Positions 8,440-17,361 of a stretch of 64,000 nt of DNA are shown piece by piece (the first letter of the stretch is position 1; each line of letters begins with the position of its first letter). The position numbers and the translations under genes are program-made. Where the stretch lies: positions 1,547,611 to 1,611,610 of the forward strand of contig NZ_CANMIJ010000001.1 in assembly GCF_947497915.1 (NCBI RefSeq), given 5' to 3'. The notes below the pieces were generated by a model, which saw only the letters and a list, made by a program, of their open reading frames with translations, was not told the DNA's origin and made no database searches. The stretch comes from an uncultured Erythrobacter sp. Lineage in GTDB: Bacteria; Pseudomonadota; Alphaproteobacteria; Sphingomonadales; Sphingomonadaceae.

Positions 8440-8712
8440 CTTTGTTTACCCGCACCCCATCCGGGGTTTTGTTTTGCGCCCTCAAGCGCCGAGCGCGGGC
8501 CATCCGGCCCGCTTGGGTAGGCCTTCGGACAGCTGCGCTTCCCTCGCATTAGCTCGGGCGCGCAGTCGCGCTTGCGACGCCAACGGCGTCGAATGGTGCT
8601 ACAAAAGCGACTTGGTGGCGGAGCAAGGGCGCCGTAGCGACCGCAAGGGCGACTGCCCGCCCGCAGCGCCGAAGGCGCGAGGACATCGCACACTGGATGG
8701 GGCGCGCAAAAA
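8440..8712 (-). repeat. full-length copy of the modular intergenic repeat (fills the 338-bp gap)
   Basis: The gap between the isomerase and SulP genes consists almost entirely of this repeat, inverted relative to the 24-kb copy. Block 8467-8515 matches 24276-24324 reverse-complemented with two differences; block 8641-8689 matches 24126-24174 reverse-complemented with two differences. The middle part shares GCGCGAGCTAATGCGAGG-like text. Several blocks are self-complementary, so the transcript would fold strongly. I see no gene or clear promoter in it. Confidence 0.85.
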
Positions 8713-10227
8713 TCAATGCGGCGCCAGCCCCGTTTCCAGACCTGTGCGGTCTTCCAGAGCGAACTTGTCGAACAGATCAGCGCTTGCCTGATTGAGCCCG
8801 ACAATCCGCGTGTGGCGGCCATTGCGGCGCATCCGTTCCACAGACTTTTCAAGTGCGCCGATGGCGGAAATATCCCAGAAATGCGCCTTTGAGACGTCGA
8901 TTACCACATTGTGCGCAGCGTCTTCGTACTGGCTTTCCGGGCCGAGCGCGTTCTGGAATTTATCGACGCTGGCGAAGAATATCTCTCCGGTGACGACATA
9001 GACCGCGCTGTGTGGGCGGCGGATACGCTCGACGCTGAACAGGTTGCGGACCTTGTTTGCGAAGAAGATGCCCGACAGAAGCACACCGACCAGCACGCCA
9101 AGCGCCAGATCGTGCGTCCACACCACGACAATCACCGTCGCAACCATCACCATGGAACTGGTCGGCGGATGCCGCCGCAGATTCGGGATCGAGTTCCAGC
9201 TGAACGTGCCGATCGACACCATGATCATAACCGCGACGAGCGCAGGCATTGGGACTTGTCCCACATAAGAGCCAAGCACGGTGAGCAGGAACAGCAGGAA
9301 CGCGCCCGCGGTAAAGGTCGAAAGCCGCCCGCGTCCACCCGATGCGACGTTGATGACCGATTGGCCGATCATCGCGCAGCCACCCATGCCGCCAAAGAAC
9401 GCCGCCGCGATATTGGCTACGCCCTGACCGCCGCTTTCGCGCTGTTTGTTGCTGTCCGTGTGCGTCATATCATCAACGATCTGCGCGGTAAGCAGGCTTT
9501 CCAGCAGGCCAACCGCCGCCATTGTCAGCGAATATGGCGCGATAATCTTCAGCGTTTCGAGCGTGAAGGGAACATCGGGAATGGCAAAGAATGGCAGGCC
9601 ATCGGGCAGATCGCCCTCGCCCGCGACATTGTTTACCGGAAGACCCCAGAACACCGCCGCCGCCGTCAGCAGCACGATGGCGACAAGCGGGCTTGGCACC
9701 GCTTTGGTGATACGCGGGAAGAGATAAATAATGCCAAGGCCAATCGCGACCATCGCAAATGTATACCACGTCACCCCGTCATTATAGGGATTAAGCTGCG
9801 GAATTTGCGCCATAAAAATGAGGATTGCGAGCGCATTTACAAAGCCAGTGATGACCGATCTGCTGACAAACTGCATCAGCAGGTCGAGCCGCAGCAGCGC
9901 CGCAATCCCTTGGAAAACACCCATCAGGATCGTCGCGGCGAACAGATACTCGACCCCGTGATCTTTGACCAACGGGATAACAACAACCGCCACAGCGGCG
10001 GTCGCGGCGGAGATCATGCCCGGACGCCCGCCTGTCAGCGCGATCACCATGGCGATCACTACGCTAGCATACAGACCAACACTGGGATCAACGCCGGCGA
10101 TCAGAGCAAAACCAATCGCCTCCGGAATCAGCGCAAGCGCCACCACGATGCCTGCAAGGATGTCTTGGCGCGGCTGCGCAAGCCAATCGCGGCGGAATGT
10201 CGCCGCGAAGCTGTTGTCCTGGGTCAT
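8713..10227 (-). CDS. SulP (SLC26) family anion transporter with STAS domain
   Basis: 504 residues. The membrane part (about 20-400) has the SulP opening [20 protein letters not shown], the GLYAS motif and 10 or more hydrophobic segments. The C-terminal STAS domain (about 405-495) shows [19 protein letters not shown], where the D-I-S replaces the phosphorylatable DSSG of anti-sigma antagonists. Family members move sulfate, bicarbonate or dicarboxylates. No sulfate-assimilation or carbonic-anhydrase gene adjoins it, so substrate is open. It is monocistronic, with the repeat region downstream and a 233-bp gap upstream toward the immunity gene; I saw no gene in that gap. Confidence 0.92.
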   Translation of the reverse strand: MTQDNSFAATFRRDWLAQPRQDILAGIVVALALIPEAIGFALIAGVDPSVGLYASVVIAMVIALTGGRPGMISAATAAVAVVVIPLVKDHGVEYLFAATILMGVFQGIAALLRLDLLMQFVSRSVITGFVNALAILIFMAQIPQLNPYNDGVTWYTFAMVAIGLGIIYLFPRITKAVPSPLVAIVLLTAAAVFWGLPVNNVAGEGDLPDGLPFFAIPDVPFTLETLKIIAPYSLTMAAVGLLESLLTAQIVDDMTHTDSNKQRESGGQGVANIAAAFFGGMGGCAMIGQSVINVASGGRGRLSTFTAGAFLLFLLTVLGSYVGQVPMPALVAVMIMVSIGTFSWNSIPNLRRHPPTSSMVMVATVIVVVWTHDLALGVLVGVLLSGIFFANKVRNLFSVERIRRPHSAVYVVTGEIFFASVDKFQNALGPESQYEDAAHNVVIDVSKAHFWDISAIGALEKSVERMRRNGRHTRIVGLNQASADLFDKFALEDRTGLETGLAPH

Positions 10228-10460
10228 AAAGACGCCTTCTTTGATGTGCTTGATGCCGGATGAGCATCCAGCAGAGATTTGCAGCGCGCTTTATAGACTA
10301 ATGCTGCGGTGCACAACCATGTGACCCCTGGAGCCTCACCTGAGCTCTAGTATGAGTTAAGTCAGATGTGGGGTAGAAGTGGAATTGCGTCTATTCTCGG
10401 CCGCTTCGATGAGATTGGAAATCGCGTCATTGATAGGGTCATGGGCCGCAATCTTCACGA

Positions 10461-11198
10461 TCAAGCGGCAATCATCTTAAACATCTTAGGGGTCCGCAGA
10501 CCGGCCTTTTGGATCTCGGCGACCAAGTCATCGGAAAGGCAAGTCAGCGGCGTACCGAATCGCCGCTCCCACCATAGATGCGCACCACCAAAAACGCTTT
10601 CCGCAAACGCAAGGTCGGGTATCCGGTTCTTGGGCCCGGCTGAGATGTGCAGCATGCCGCTCGAGAGTTCCATTTCTGAGAACGGTTCGTCCTTGCATTT
10701 TTCCGGCACGAGGCTGTCAAACCACTGGCCGACTACCAGAATGTAGTATTGGTTCGGGTACACCTTTGCATTCGGCATCCTGATTTCGATGGGGTAGAAT
10801 TTATGTACTCCCGGCTCGAACCTCTCGACAAGATCTCTGAATTCGTCATCGACTGCAGTCATTCCATTCAGCGTTATGTGAGATGCCAGCGACTTACAGG
10901 TCTTTTCCGCGTCAAACCAAGTTGGTGGTTCATGATCTAGGATGGGGGTAAGCGGCGGATAACAGGGTAAAGCACTTCTCTGCACTCCCCACTCGTTGGA
11001 GAATTTGTGGCGGACAAACGTCGAATAATACCCAATCGCTTCCATTGGTTCGAGAGGACTGTCGAACAGCGTCTTTTGGACCTCAAGCGGTTGTTTGTGG
11101 AAGTGGTTCATTAGACGTCCACCCCAGCCGTCGCCTTCAAGCCTCCCAGCTGGAAAATATTCTCCCAACCCTTTGGGTAGATCCATGCCCCAAACCAT
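10461..11198 (-). CDS. Imm11-type (DUF1629/MXAN_0049-like) immunity family protein, orphan
   Basis: 245 residues, soluble, no signal peptide. The middle contains FEPGVHKFYPIEIRMPN followed by YYILVVGQWFDSL and the end has FGGAHLWWERRFGTPLTCLSDDL, a pattern I associate with the Imm11/DUF1629 immunity domain. Such proteins usually neutralise a polymorphic toxin encoded just upstream. No toxin gene is visible on either side: the neighbours are the SulP transporter and metZ. The gene is AT-richer than its flanks, and a short repeat (core at 11290-11303) lies between it and metZ, suggesting acquisition. An in-frame second ATG at 11186 could also be the start. Confidence 0.68.
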   Translation of the reverse strand: MVWGMDLPKGLGEYFPAGRLEGDGWGGRLMNHFHKQPLEVQKTLFDSPLEPMEAIGYYSTFVRHKFSNEWGVQRSALPCYPPLTPILDHEPPTWFDAEKTCKSLASHITLNGMTAVDDEFRDLVERFEPGVHKFYPIEIRMPNAKVYPNQYYILVVGQWFDSLVPEKCKDEPFSEMELSSGMLHISAGPKNRIPDLAFAESVFGGAHLWWERRFGTPLTCLSDDLVAEIQKAGLRTPKMFKMIAA

Positions 11199-11289
11199 TA
11201 AGTTACCTTCCGCTGCTATTGCTACTGATACGAACTATATGAACCAGCTTCCGCGCGCAGCGGGGCCATAAAGCAGTCGACAGCGCTTT

Positions 11290-11303
11290 CCGCAATTGGG
11301 TCG
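11290..11303 (+). repeat. short dispersed element, core CCGCAATTGGGTCG
   Basis: Core followed by GTCGCGGACG, giving an imperfect inverted repeat CCGC...GCGG. The same core occurs at 25484-25497 (opposite strand), 56474-56487 and 56909-56922. Confidence 0.75.
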
Positions 11304-11335
11304 GTCGCGGACGTTCCATACACCGCTCCCGGGCC

Positions 11336-12553
11336 CTAAACCCCCGCTGCTGACAGCGCGCGGTCCATGTCTTCGGTCAGGTCCGCGATATCTTCAAGCC
11401 CTACGTTGATCCTCAGCAACCCTTCGGTCACGCCCATTTCTGTGCGCGCGTCGGCTTCCATGCCGGCATGCGTCGTGCTCGCTGGATGACACATAAGGCT
11501 GCGCGTATCGCCGATATTGTTGGAAATATCGATCAGCTCCAGTGCATCTAGTATAGCGAAAGCGCGCGCGCGGCTTCCGACGTCGAAGGCAAAGATCGGG
11601 CCGGTTGCATCCATCTGGGCCCTTGCCAATTCGTGCGCCGGATGGCTTGCAAGGCCCGGATGGCGCATTTCGCCGCCTGCTTTCACCACGCGGTGTTCCA
11701 TAAACTCACCCAGCGCGACAGCATTGCGGCTTTGCTGGTGAGAACGCAGCGATAGCGTCTCCAGCCCTTTATGCACGACCCACGCGTTAAAGGCGCTGAT
11801 CGTCGGGCCGGTGTTGCGTTGGAATGGCATCAGCACTTCGTTGATCCATTGCTCGCTGCTGCAAATCGCGCCAGCCAGAACGCGGCCTTGCCCGTCCATG
11901 ATCTTCGTCGCGCTATACGCCACCACGTCCGCGCCAAACTCCATCGGGCGTTGCAAAGCTGGCCCTGCAAATGCGTTGTCCACCACGCTCGTCACGCCGT
12001 GCGCCTTGGCAATCGCGCAGACCGCTTTCAAATCGACCACATCCAGCGTCGGGTTGGCGGGCGTTTCGAAGAAGAACACTTTGGTGTTCGGCTTAATCGC
12101 GGCTTCCCATGCGGCGGTATCGGCGCTGTCGATGACAGTTGTTTCGATGCCAAAGCGCGGCAGCAAATGATCGACCAGCCAGCGGCATGATCCAAACGCG
12201 GCGCGCGCGGCGACGCAGTGGTCTCCGGCAGAAAGTTGGCACAGCAGTGACGCCGTCATCGCGGCCATACCACTTGCCTGAGCGCGGCAGGCCTCTGCCC
12301 CTTCGAGCAGTGCGATACGCTCTTCCAGCATGCCTGTGGTCGGGTTTTGGAGGCGGGAATAGGTCATGCCCTGCGCATCGCCCGCAAACCGGTCTGCCAC
12401 GGTCTGCGCGTCGTCGTAGGTATAGCCCGATGTGAGGAACAACGCCTCACTCGTCTCGCCATGTTCGCTGCGCCACGTGCCGCCGCGCACCGCCTGTGTT
12501 GCGGGGCGCCAGTTGCGGGTTTTTGCGCGGTCCATTCCGGTGGTCTTTTTCAT
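11336..12553 (-). CDS. metZ: O-succinylhomoserine sulfhydrylase (trans-sulfuration PLP enzyme)
   Basis: 405 residues from the ATG at 12553. Cys/Met metabolism PLP family: RPATQAVRGGT opening, YSRLQNPT substrate loop, GMAA, SVVDNAFAGP, and the PLP lysine in YSATKIMDGQGR. In the MetZ subgroup the enzyme condenses O-succinyl- (or O-acetyl-) homoserine with sulfide to homocysteine in methionine synthesis; the GDTRSLMCHPASTTH segment fits this group. The frame stays open to 12616 but that would overlap the tetR gene; starting at 12553 leaves 10 bp, and ATG 12535 is a second possibility. There is no room for a leader riboswitch, so it may share the tetR transcript. Confidence 0.9.
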   Translation of the reverse strand: MKKTTGMDRAKTRNWRPATQAVRGGTWRSEHGETSEALFLTSGYTYDDAQTVADRFAGDAQGMTYSRLQNPTTGMLEERIALLEGAEACRAQASGMAAMTASLLCQLSAGDHCVAARAAFGSCRWLVDHLLPRFGIETTVIDSADTAAWEAAIKPNTKVFFFETPANPTLDVVDLKAVCAIAKAHGVTSVVDNAFAGPALQRPMEFGADVVAYSATKIMDGQGRVLAGAICSSEQWINEVLMPFQRNTGPTISAFNAWVVHKGLETLSLRSHQQSRNAVALGEFMEHRVVKAGGEMRHPGLASHPAHELARAQMDATGPIFAFDVGSRARAFAILDALELIDISNNIGDTRSLMCHPASTTHAGMEADARTEMGVTEGLLRINVGLEDIADLTEDMDRALSAAGV

Positions 12554-12563
12554 GGTGCCGCTT

Positions 12564-13112
12564 TTAAGAGGGCGCGAGGTCACTCGCAAGCAGTCCTTCA
12601 CGCGCGGTCTGCGCATGACCGACCACTGTGAGCATCAGGCTGCCCTCGATCAGCGTGAGAAGATACCTCGCGCCTCCAGCGGGATCGGGGTCATCCTCGG
12701 GCATTTGCCCCTCCAGCCAGACAAGCTGTTTGGCCATCATCTGCTCGGCTGCCTCTTTATATCCCGGCAGCCCGCGTGCCGATCCTGCGACTATTTCCCA
12801 CCACAGAACCATGAAAGGCTGCATCGCAGGCCCGCGCCCCAACGCCAGAATGCGCTCAAAACACTCCTGCCGAGTGGCGGGCCGCGTCTCGCCCAGAGCC
12901 ATATCCAACGCCGCAGAATATATCCCGGCGATGTATTCGAGCAGGTCGGAAATCAGCGTTTCCTTGTTCCCGAAATGATAGATCAGCATCCGGTCACTCG
13001 TGCCCGCCGCCTTTGCCAGCGGGCGCAAGCTCGCCCCGCCCAAGCCATGTTCAAGGACGTGCGCCGCCAGTTTGGGAAGCAAGGTTTCACGGGAGAGAGA
13101 AGCGTTCGTCAT
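12564..13112 (-). CDS. TetR/AcrR family transcriptional regulator
   Basis: 182 residues. The N-terminal HTH (about 5-50) reads GGASLRPLAKAAGTSDRMLIYHFGNKETL, the classic TetR recognition helix ending in YHFGNKE. The rest is an alpha-helical ligand-binding domain. The ATG at 13112 is preceded by AAGAGGAAA, whereas a longer frame to 13160 would run over the operators. Two palindromes (13121-13136, 13153-13168) fill the gap to a divergent small membrane protein gene at 13191, so the regulator probably represses itself and that gene. metZ lies 10 bp downstream and could be carried along. Confidence 0.92.
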   Translation of the reverse strand: MTNASLSRETLLPKLAAHVLEHGLGGASLRPLAKAAGTSDRMLIYHFGNKETLISDLLEYIAGIYSAALDMALGETRPATRQECFERILALGRGPAMQPFMVLWWEIVAGSARGLPGYKEAAEQMMAKQLVWLEGQMPEDDPDPAGGARYLLTLIEGSLMLTVVGHAQTAREGLLASDLAPS

Positions 13113-13120
13113 TTTCCTCT

Positions 13121-13136
13121 TGTAGCGATTGCTACA
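13121..13136. promoter_or_regulatory. TetR operator 1 (predicted)
   Basis: TGTAGCGATTGCTACA: 6-bp arms TGTAGC/GCTACA around a 4-nt spacer, 8 bp upstream of the tetR start codon. A binding role is inferred from position and from the second copy. Confidence 0.75.
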
Positions 13137-13152
13137 TTGATCTATTCGTTCA

Positions 13153-13168
13153 CGTAGCACTCGCTACA
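13153..13168. promoter_or_regulatory. TetR operator 2 (predicted)
   Basis: CGTAGCACTCGCTACA: arms GTAGC/GCTAC with a 4-nt spacer. The centre is 32 bp (about three helical turns) from operator 1, and it lies 22 bp upstream of the divergent membrane protein gene. Confidence 0.75.
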
Positions 13169-13190
13169 TTCTCGAAAGGGAGAACGTCAA

Positions 13191-13598
13191 ATGGATACGC
13201 TGCAATTCACTTTTTTCGCCATCATCGCCTGCGGCGCTGCTGCATTGGTCTATATCCTGATCGCCAAGCCGACAATTGGCAATCCCGCACTCGCTGCGGT
13301 GCTATCGGGCGGCTTCTTCGCCTACACTGCTGTTCAGATATGGCATGAGGGCATCATCATGTTCTGGTCCAACCATTCGGCGAACCTCACTGGCATTCAG
13401 GTGTGGTGGGATTTGGTGATGTGTGTGATGATCGCGTTGTTCTTCATCGCCCCCCGCGCTCGCAAAGTGGGCATGAATGTCCCGCTATGGGCGCTGTTTG
13501 TGGGCTGCACAGCCAGCATCGGATTGCTCGCCATGTGCGCGCGCCTGTTCTGGCTTGAGAAAGCTGCGTACTCAGCTGCACAGCCTGCTGCTGCATAA
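13191..13598 (+). CDS. small four-TM membrane protein, probably TetR-controlled
   Basis: 135 residues with four hydrophobic segments (about 5-27, 35-57, 70-88, 97-118), Trp-containing loops (QIWHEG, FWSNHSANLTGIQVWWDL) and an Ala-rich tail. I do not recognise a named family. RBS AAAGGGAGA precedes the ATG. The gene sits head-to-head with tetR with two operator palindromes between, an arrangement that usually means the product exports, modifies or senses the regulator's ligand. No partner gene follows in the same transcript apart from the mannosyltransferase 55 bp downstream. Confidence 0.82.
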   Translation: MDTLQFTFFAIIACGAAALVYILIAKPTIGNPALAAVLSGGFFAYTAVQIWHEGIIMFWSNHSANLTGIQVWWDLVMCVMIALFFIAPRARKVGMNVPLWALFVGCTASIGLLAMCARLFWLEKAAYSAAQPAAA

Positions 13599-13653
13599 CA
13601 ACCGCGTAAACACACTTGCCGCCTGAGCGGGGGCTGCTTAAGCGTCATTGGCG

Positions 13654-14997
13654 ATGAGCGAGGCAGCCCCCCTTCACCCGCAGGACACTGATTTTACCGC
13701 AACATCGGGCGAAGACCTTCGCGTTACGGCAAGCGATCCTCAGGGCTGGTGCATTGCCCTCCCCATCCTTTTTGGTGCTCTCGCCACGATCCGGCTGACA
13801 GTCCCGTCCGCGCCATTTTTTGACGAGGTACATTACCTGCCTGCCGCACGCGAGCTGTTGTCGGGCGGCGAATATATCAACCGTGAACACCCGCTGCTGG
13901 GCAAAGAACTGATCGCACTGGGCATGTATCTGCTGGGCGATAACCCACTGGGTTGGCGCATCATGCCTCTGATTGCGGGTATCATCGCGATGGCGGCAAG
14001 CATGCGAGCGATCTGGCATGCCAGTCATGATCGGTTTGCGACGATCGCATTCGGTATATTGCTCGCGACCGGATTTCACATCTTCATTCATGCCCGCATC
14101 GCGATGCTCGACATCTTTATGGTGTGCTTCCTAGCGCTCGCCGCGTGGCAATTTGCCGCGGCCATGCGCGAACCGGAGACGGGACGCTGGCGGCTGGCAT
14201 TGGCTGGCGTGGCGATCGGCTGCGCGCTTGCGTCCAAGTGGAATTCTGTGCCGCTGGCGATGTTGCCGGGCCTGACTTTTTTCGCAGCCCGCCTGTCCGC
14301 CGGGCGCCGCCGTCTGATCTTTAGCAAGCGCGGCGTGCCCGTGCCCGGTATCTCTTTGGCAGAAGCGTTTGTGTGGCTCGGCATTGTGCCGCTGACGGTT
14401 TACGCGATTACCTTTGCACCGGGATATTGGATGGGCGAATATCTGCGCCCGTCTGTGCTCAGCGAGAAAGGGCTGCTGGGCCTGCATCAGGAAATTCTCA
14501 GCCTCCAGCAACAGGTGCTCGCCCCGCATTCTTACCAAAGCACTTGGCCGCAATGGGTCAGCAACACGCGCGGCATTTGGTATCTGTATGAGTTCACGGA
14601 CAACGCGCAGCGCGGCGTGTTGCTGATCGGCAATCCGGTGACGATGTTGCTGGGCCTGCCCGCCCTGCTCTGGTGCCTGATCACGGGTTTCTGGCGCAAC
14701 GATTGGGCGAAGGTCGGCGTGGTCATCGGATACGGGATTAGCCTTGGCCTATGGCTGATCGCGCCCAAGCCAGTGCAGTTTTACTACCACTATGTCGTGC
14801 CGAGCTGCTTTTTGCTGGCCGCCCTCGCGCTTTCTCTAAGTGATCTGCACCGCAGCAAAAAGTATCGATGGATGAGCTACGCAGTGCTCGGAGCAAGTGT
14901 GGCGGCTTTCGCAATGTTCTTCCCGATCCTCACCGCCGCGCCGCTGGAAGGCCCAATGAGCTTTGCCAACTGGACGTGGATTGCCGGGTGGAGGTGA
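13654..14997 (+). CDS. PMT-type (GT39) polyprenyl-phosphate-mannose:protein mannosyltransferase
   Basis: 447 residues, polytopic (about 10 TM segments). The first periplasmic loop carries FFDEVHYLPAA and EHPLLGKELIALG, matching the Asp-Glu and H/P motifs of dolichyl-phosphate-mannose-protein mannosyltransferases (PMT family). The C-terminal part has FYYHYVVPSCFLL, typical of PMT_4TMC-like ends. Such enzymes transfer mannose from a polyprenyl carrier to Ser/Thr of exported proteins. The ATG at 13654 was preferred over an in-frame TTG at 13648. It converges with a DPM-synthase/GtrA gene that would supply the lipid-linked sugar. Confidence 0.87.
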   Translation: MSEAAPLHPQDTDFTATSGEDLRVTASDPQGWCIALPILFGALATIRLTVPSAPFFDEVHYLPAARELLSGGEYINREHPLLGKELIALGMYLLGDNPLGWRIMPLIAGIIAMAASMRAIWHASHDRFATIAFGILLATGFHIFIHARIAMLDIFMVCFLALAAWQFAAAMREPETGRWRLALAGVAIGCALASKWNSVPLAMLPGLTFFAARLSAGRRRLIFSKRGVPVPGISLAEAFVWLGIVPLTVYAITFAPGYWMGEYLRPSVLSEKGLLGLHQEILSLQQQVLAPHSYQSTWPQWVSNTRGIWYLYEFTDNAQRGVLLIGNPVTMLLGLPALLWCLITGFWRNDWAKVGVVIGYGISLGLWLIAPKPVQFYYHYVVPSCFLLAALALSLSDLHRSKKYRWMSYAVLGASVAAFAMFFPILTAAPLEGPMSFANWTWIAGWR

Positions 14998-15002
14998 TGA
15001 TG

Positions 15003-15172
15003 GGACGGCTCGCCCTTGCGGCGGTTCGCGCCGTGCTCTGCCACCAAACCTTGAAACTTGCGCTGACTCGAAACCGATAGGTTTCGCAAGGCCGACTGGC
15101 CGCCCGAGCTTATGCGAGGAAGCCAAGCGGGCCGGATGGCCCGCGCCCGGCGTTTGAGGGCGCAAAACAAAA
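15003..15172 (+). repeat. partial copy of the modular intergenic repeat
   Basis: The gap between the converging mannosyltransferase and DPM-synthase genes is repeat. Block 15124-15172 is identical over 49 bases to 24276-24324. Upstream it shares GGCCGACTGGCCGCCCGAGC with the 24-kb copy. Module 1 is degenerate or missing here. The block ends 3 bp before the DPM-synthase stop codon. Confidence 0.85.
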
Positions 15173-15174
15173 CC

Positions 15175-16278
15175 TCAAAATCTTCCCCAGACGAAGCGGC
15201 TGCTGAGCGCGTAATTCCAGACTGATCCGATCATGATGCCCGCCAGCGCGGCGAGTGCCCAGAACAGCCCTTGTGCTTCCAGCAAAGTCGCCACCGCGAA
15301 ATTCGCGAAGGCCCCAACAGCGCAGGTCGCAACAAAGCCCGCCCATCCGCCCAGCACTGCGTCCCAGCCTTTGAGCCGTTTATCGCGGTAAGTCAGCCAG
15401 TTGTTGAGCCAGAAATTGAAGCTCATCGCGGTGAACACGGCGATGCCCTGAGCCAGCGCAAACCCTTCACCCATGCCAACCAGCAAAGCCGCAAGCACGG
15501 CCATATGCACGACTACGCCCAGCGCGCCGACGGTCCCGAACAACGCAAAGCGCGTCGGGATCACGCGGCCCAATGTCTTGTCATAAAGCCCGGCTAGAAA
15601 ATCGAATGCTATCGCCCTGTCCAGCTTGCTTTCACCCTCGCGCCGGGCGGCGAAATTGAGCGGGAACTCCTTCACCCGCATCGGCGCATCAGAGGTTGCG
15701 AGCAGATCGAACAATATTTTGAACCCGATGCCCGACAGGCGCGGGACAAGGGCCCGTGCCGTATCGGCAGAGAGCATGAAATACCCGCTCATCGGATCGG
15801 TCAGTTCGACGCCGGTAAGCCGCCGCGCGACGGCATTGGCCATTCCGGACAGCTTCTCGCGCTCCGGCTCGGCCCAATCTTTGGTGCTGGCCCCTTCTGC
15901 AAAGCGGCTGGCGACACAAACATCCGCCTCGCCCGCTTTCAGGCTTGCGAGCATGTTGGGCAGCAATGCCGGATCGTGTTGATGATCGGCATCCATCACC
16001 GCCACAAATGGCGCCGCTGTGGCGCAGAACCCTTCGATGGCGGCGCTCGACAATCCGCGCCTGCCGATCCGCTGGATCACGCGGATGCGGTGATCGCTCC
16101 GCGCCAATCCGCGCGCTTCGTCGGCTGTGCCGTCTTTGCTGTCGTCATCGACGATCAGGACTTCCCAACCATCATTCCCCAGCATCGGGTCAAGCGCACT
16201 CGCAATCCGCTCAACCAGCGGCGCAAGGTTGCCACGCTCGTTCAGCGTCGGCAGGATAATGGCAAGGTCCAGCGCCAT
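15175..16278 (-). CDS. polyprenyl-phosphate mannose synthase (GT2) fused to GtrA-like membrane domain
   Basis: 367 residues. Residues 1-235 are a family 2 glycosyltransferase of the DPM-synthase type: AIILPTLNERGNL, EVLIVDDDSKDGT, AVMDADHQHDPALLP, and SGYFMLSADT. Residues about 245-365 hold four TM segments with FGTVGALGVVVH and NFWLNNWLTYRD, a GtrA-like domain. This fusion makes mannosyl (or glucosyl) phosphoryl-polyprenol and may flip or anchor it. The start ATG at 16278 lies 10 bp after the leuB stop; a longer frame overlaps leuB. Together with the converging PMT gene it could form a two-gene protein or glycan mannosylation unit. Confidence 0.9.
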   Translation of the reverse strand: MALDLAIILPTLNERGNLAPLVERIASALDPMLGNDGWEVLIVDDDSKDGTADEARGLARSDHRIRVIQRIGRRGLSSAAIEGFCATAAPFVAVMDADHQHDPALLPNMLASLKAGEADVCVASRFAEGASTKDWAEPEREKLSGMANAVARRLTGVELTDPMSGYFMLSADTARALVPRLSGIGFKILFDLLATSDAPMRVKEFPLNFAARREGESKLDRAIAFDFLAGLYDKTLGRVIPTRFALFGTVGALGVVVHMAVLAALLVGMGEGFALAQGIAVFTAMSFNFWLNNWLTYRDKRLKGWDAVLGGWAGFVATCAVGAFANFAVATLLEAQGLFWALAALAGIMIGSVWNYALSSRFVWGRF

Positions 16279-16288
16279 GGGCAGCGTA

Positions 16289-17350
16289 TCAGAGGCGCTC
16301 GCGCACTGCGTCGCCGATTTCCTCGCAGCCGTGCGAGCCGCCCAAATCGCCGCCGCGAATACCATCCGCCAGGGCTTTTTCGACCGCCGCTTCGATGCGC
16401 ACGGCGTCTTCTTCGCGGCCAAAGGAATGGCGCAGCATCATCGCGACCGACAGGATGGTGGCCATAGGGTTGGCTTTGCCTTGGCCGGCAATGTCAGGCG
16501 CGCTGCCGTGGATCGGCTCATACAGGCCGAAAATGCCGTAATCGGTGCGGCGTTCGCCCATGGAGGCGCTGGGCAACAGACCGATGGAACCCACCGCTGC
16601 GCTGGCAAGATCGGACAGGATATCGCCGAACAGATTGCCGGTCAGAATCACGCCGAATTGCTCCGGATTGCTGATGATCTGCATGGCGGCGTTGTCGACA
16701 TACATATGCGACAGCTCGATATCAGGATGCGGACCGGCGGCATCATTGACGGTGTCGCGCCACACCTGGCTGGTTTCCAGGACGTTGGCCTTGTCGACGC
16801 TGGTTACGCGCAATTTGTTGTTGCGGGCGCGCGAAGTGCGGAAGGCGACATGAGCGATCCGGCGAACCTCTTCGGCGGAATAGGACATCATGTCCCAACC
16901 GGTTCGCTGGCTGTCCTCGCCGCGCTGGCCTTTATCGCCGAAATACACATCGCCGGTTAGCTCGCGCACGATCAGCATATCGAGCGTCTTGGCGATCTCG
17001 GGCCGCAACGGCGATAAATGCTCAAGCCCCGCAAACACTTTCGCAGGCCGCAGATTGGCAAACAGGTCAAGTTCTTTGCGAAGTCCCAAGATCGCCTGTT
17101 CAGGGCGCAGATGCCGCTCAAGAGTGTCGCAATCGGGATCACCCACAGCGCCGAACAACACGGCATCGCATGACTTCGCGATGGTGAGGGTTTCTGCGGG
17201 CAAAGGCATACCGTGGCGTTTATAGGCGATGCCGCCAACGTCGCCGTCAAACAGCGTAAGGCCGGGCAAATCGAGCGCTTCGAGCACCTTCACCGCTTCA
17301 CGTGTGACTTCCGGACCGATCCCGTCCCCGGGTAAAACCGCGATTTTCAT
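16289..17350 (-). CDS. leuB: 3-isopropylmalate dehydrogenase
   Basis: 353 residues, full length. Opening MKIAVLPGDGIGPEVTREAVKVL, substrate-binding RPEQAILGLRKELDLFANLRP, VRELTGDVYFG (Tyr/Lys active site region), VDKANVLETSQVWRD, and the metal/NAD segment GLLPSASMGE ... GLYEPIHGSAPDIAG. It oxidatively decarboxylates 3-isopropylmalate with NAD+ in leucine synthesis, cytoplasmic, Mg/Mn dependent. leuC and leuD are not in the window. It lies 11 bp after the recO stop on the same strand, so recO-leuB-DPM synthase probably share a transcript. Confidence 0.97.
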   Translation of the reverse strand: MKIAVLPGDGIGPEVTREAVKVLEALDLPGLTLFDGDVGGIAYKRHGMPLPAETLTIAKSCDAVLFGAVGDPDCDTLERHLRPEQAILGLRKELDLFANLRPAKVFAGLEHLSPLRPEIAKTLDMLIVRELTGDVYFGDKGQRGEDSQRTGWDMMSYSAEEVRRIAHVAFRTSRARNNKLRVTSVDKANVLETSQVWRDTVNDAAGPHPDIELSHMYVDNAAMQIISNPEQFGVILTGNLFGDILSDLASAAVGSIGLLPSASMGERRTDYGIFGLYEPIHGSAPDIAGQGKANPMATILSVAMMLRHSFGREEDAVRIEAAVEKALADGIRGGDLGGSHGCEEIGDAVRERL

Positions 17351-17361
17351 ACAATCTGCCT

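Noticed and set aside
8911-10263. Long open frame (450 codons) on the plus strand opposite the SulP transporter
   Set aside because: It is the complement of a convincing transporter, its translation is Arg/His/Asp-rich low-complexity text, and no RBS or family match is seen.
12540-12570. SAM riboswitch upstream of metZ
   Set aside because: Only 10 bp separate tetR and metZ, leaving no room for an aptamer.
16127-16960. Open frame of 277 codons opposite leuB
   Set aside because: Shadow of leuB; GC-rich genes commonly leave such frames on the other strand.
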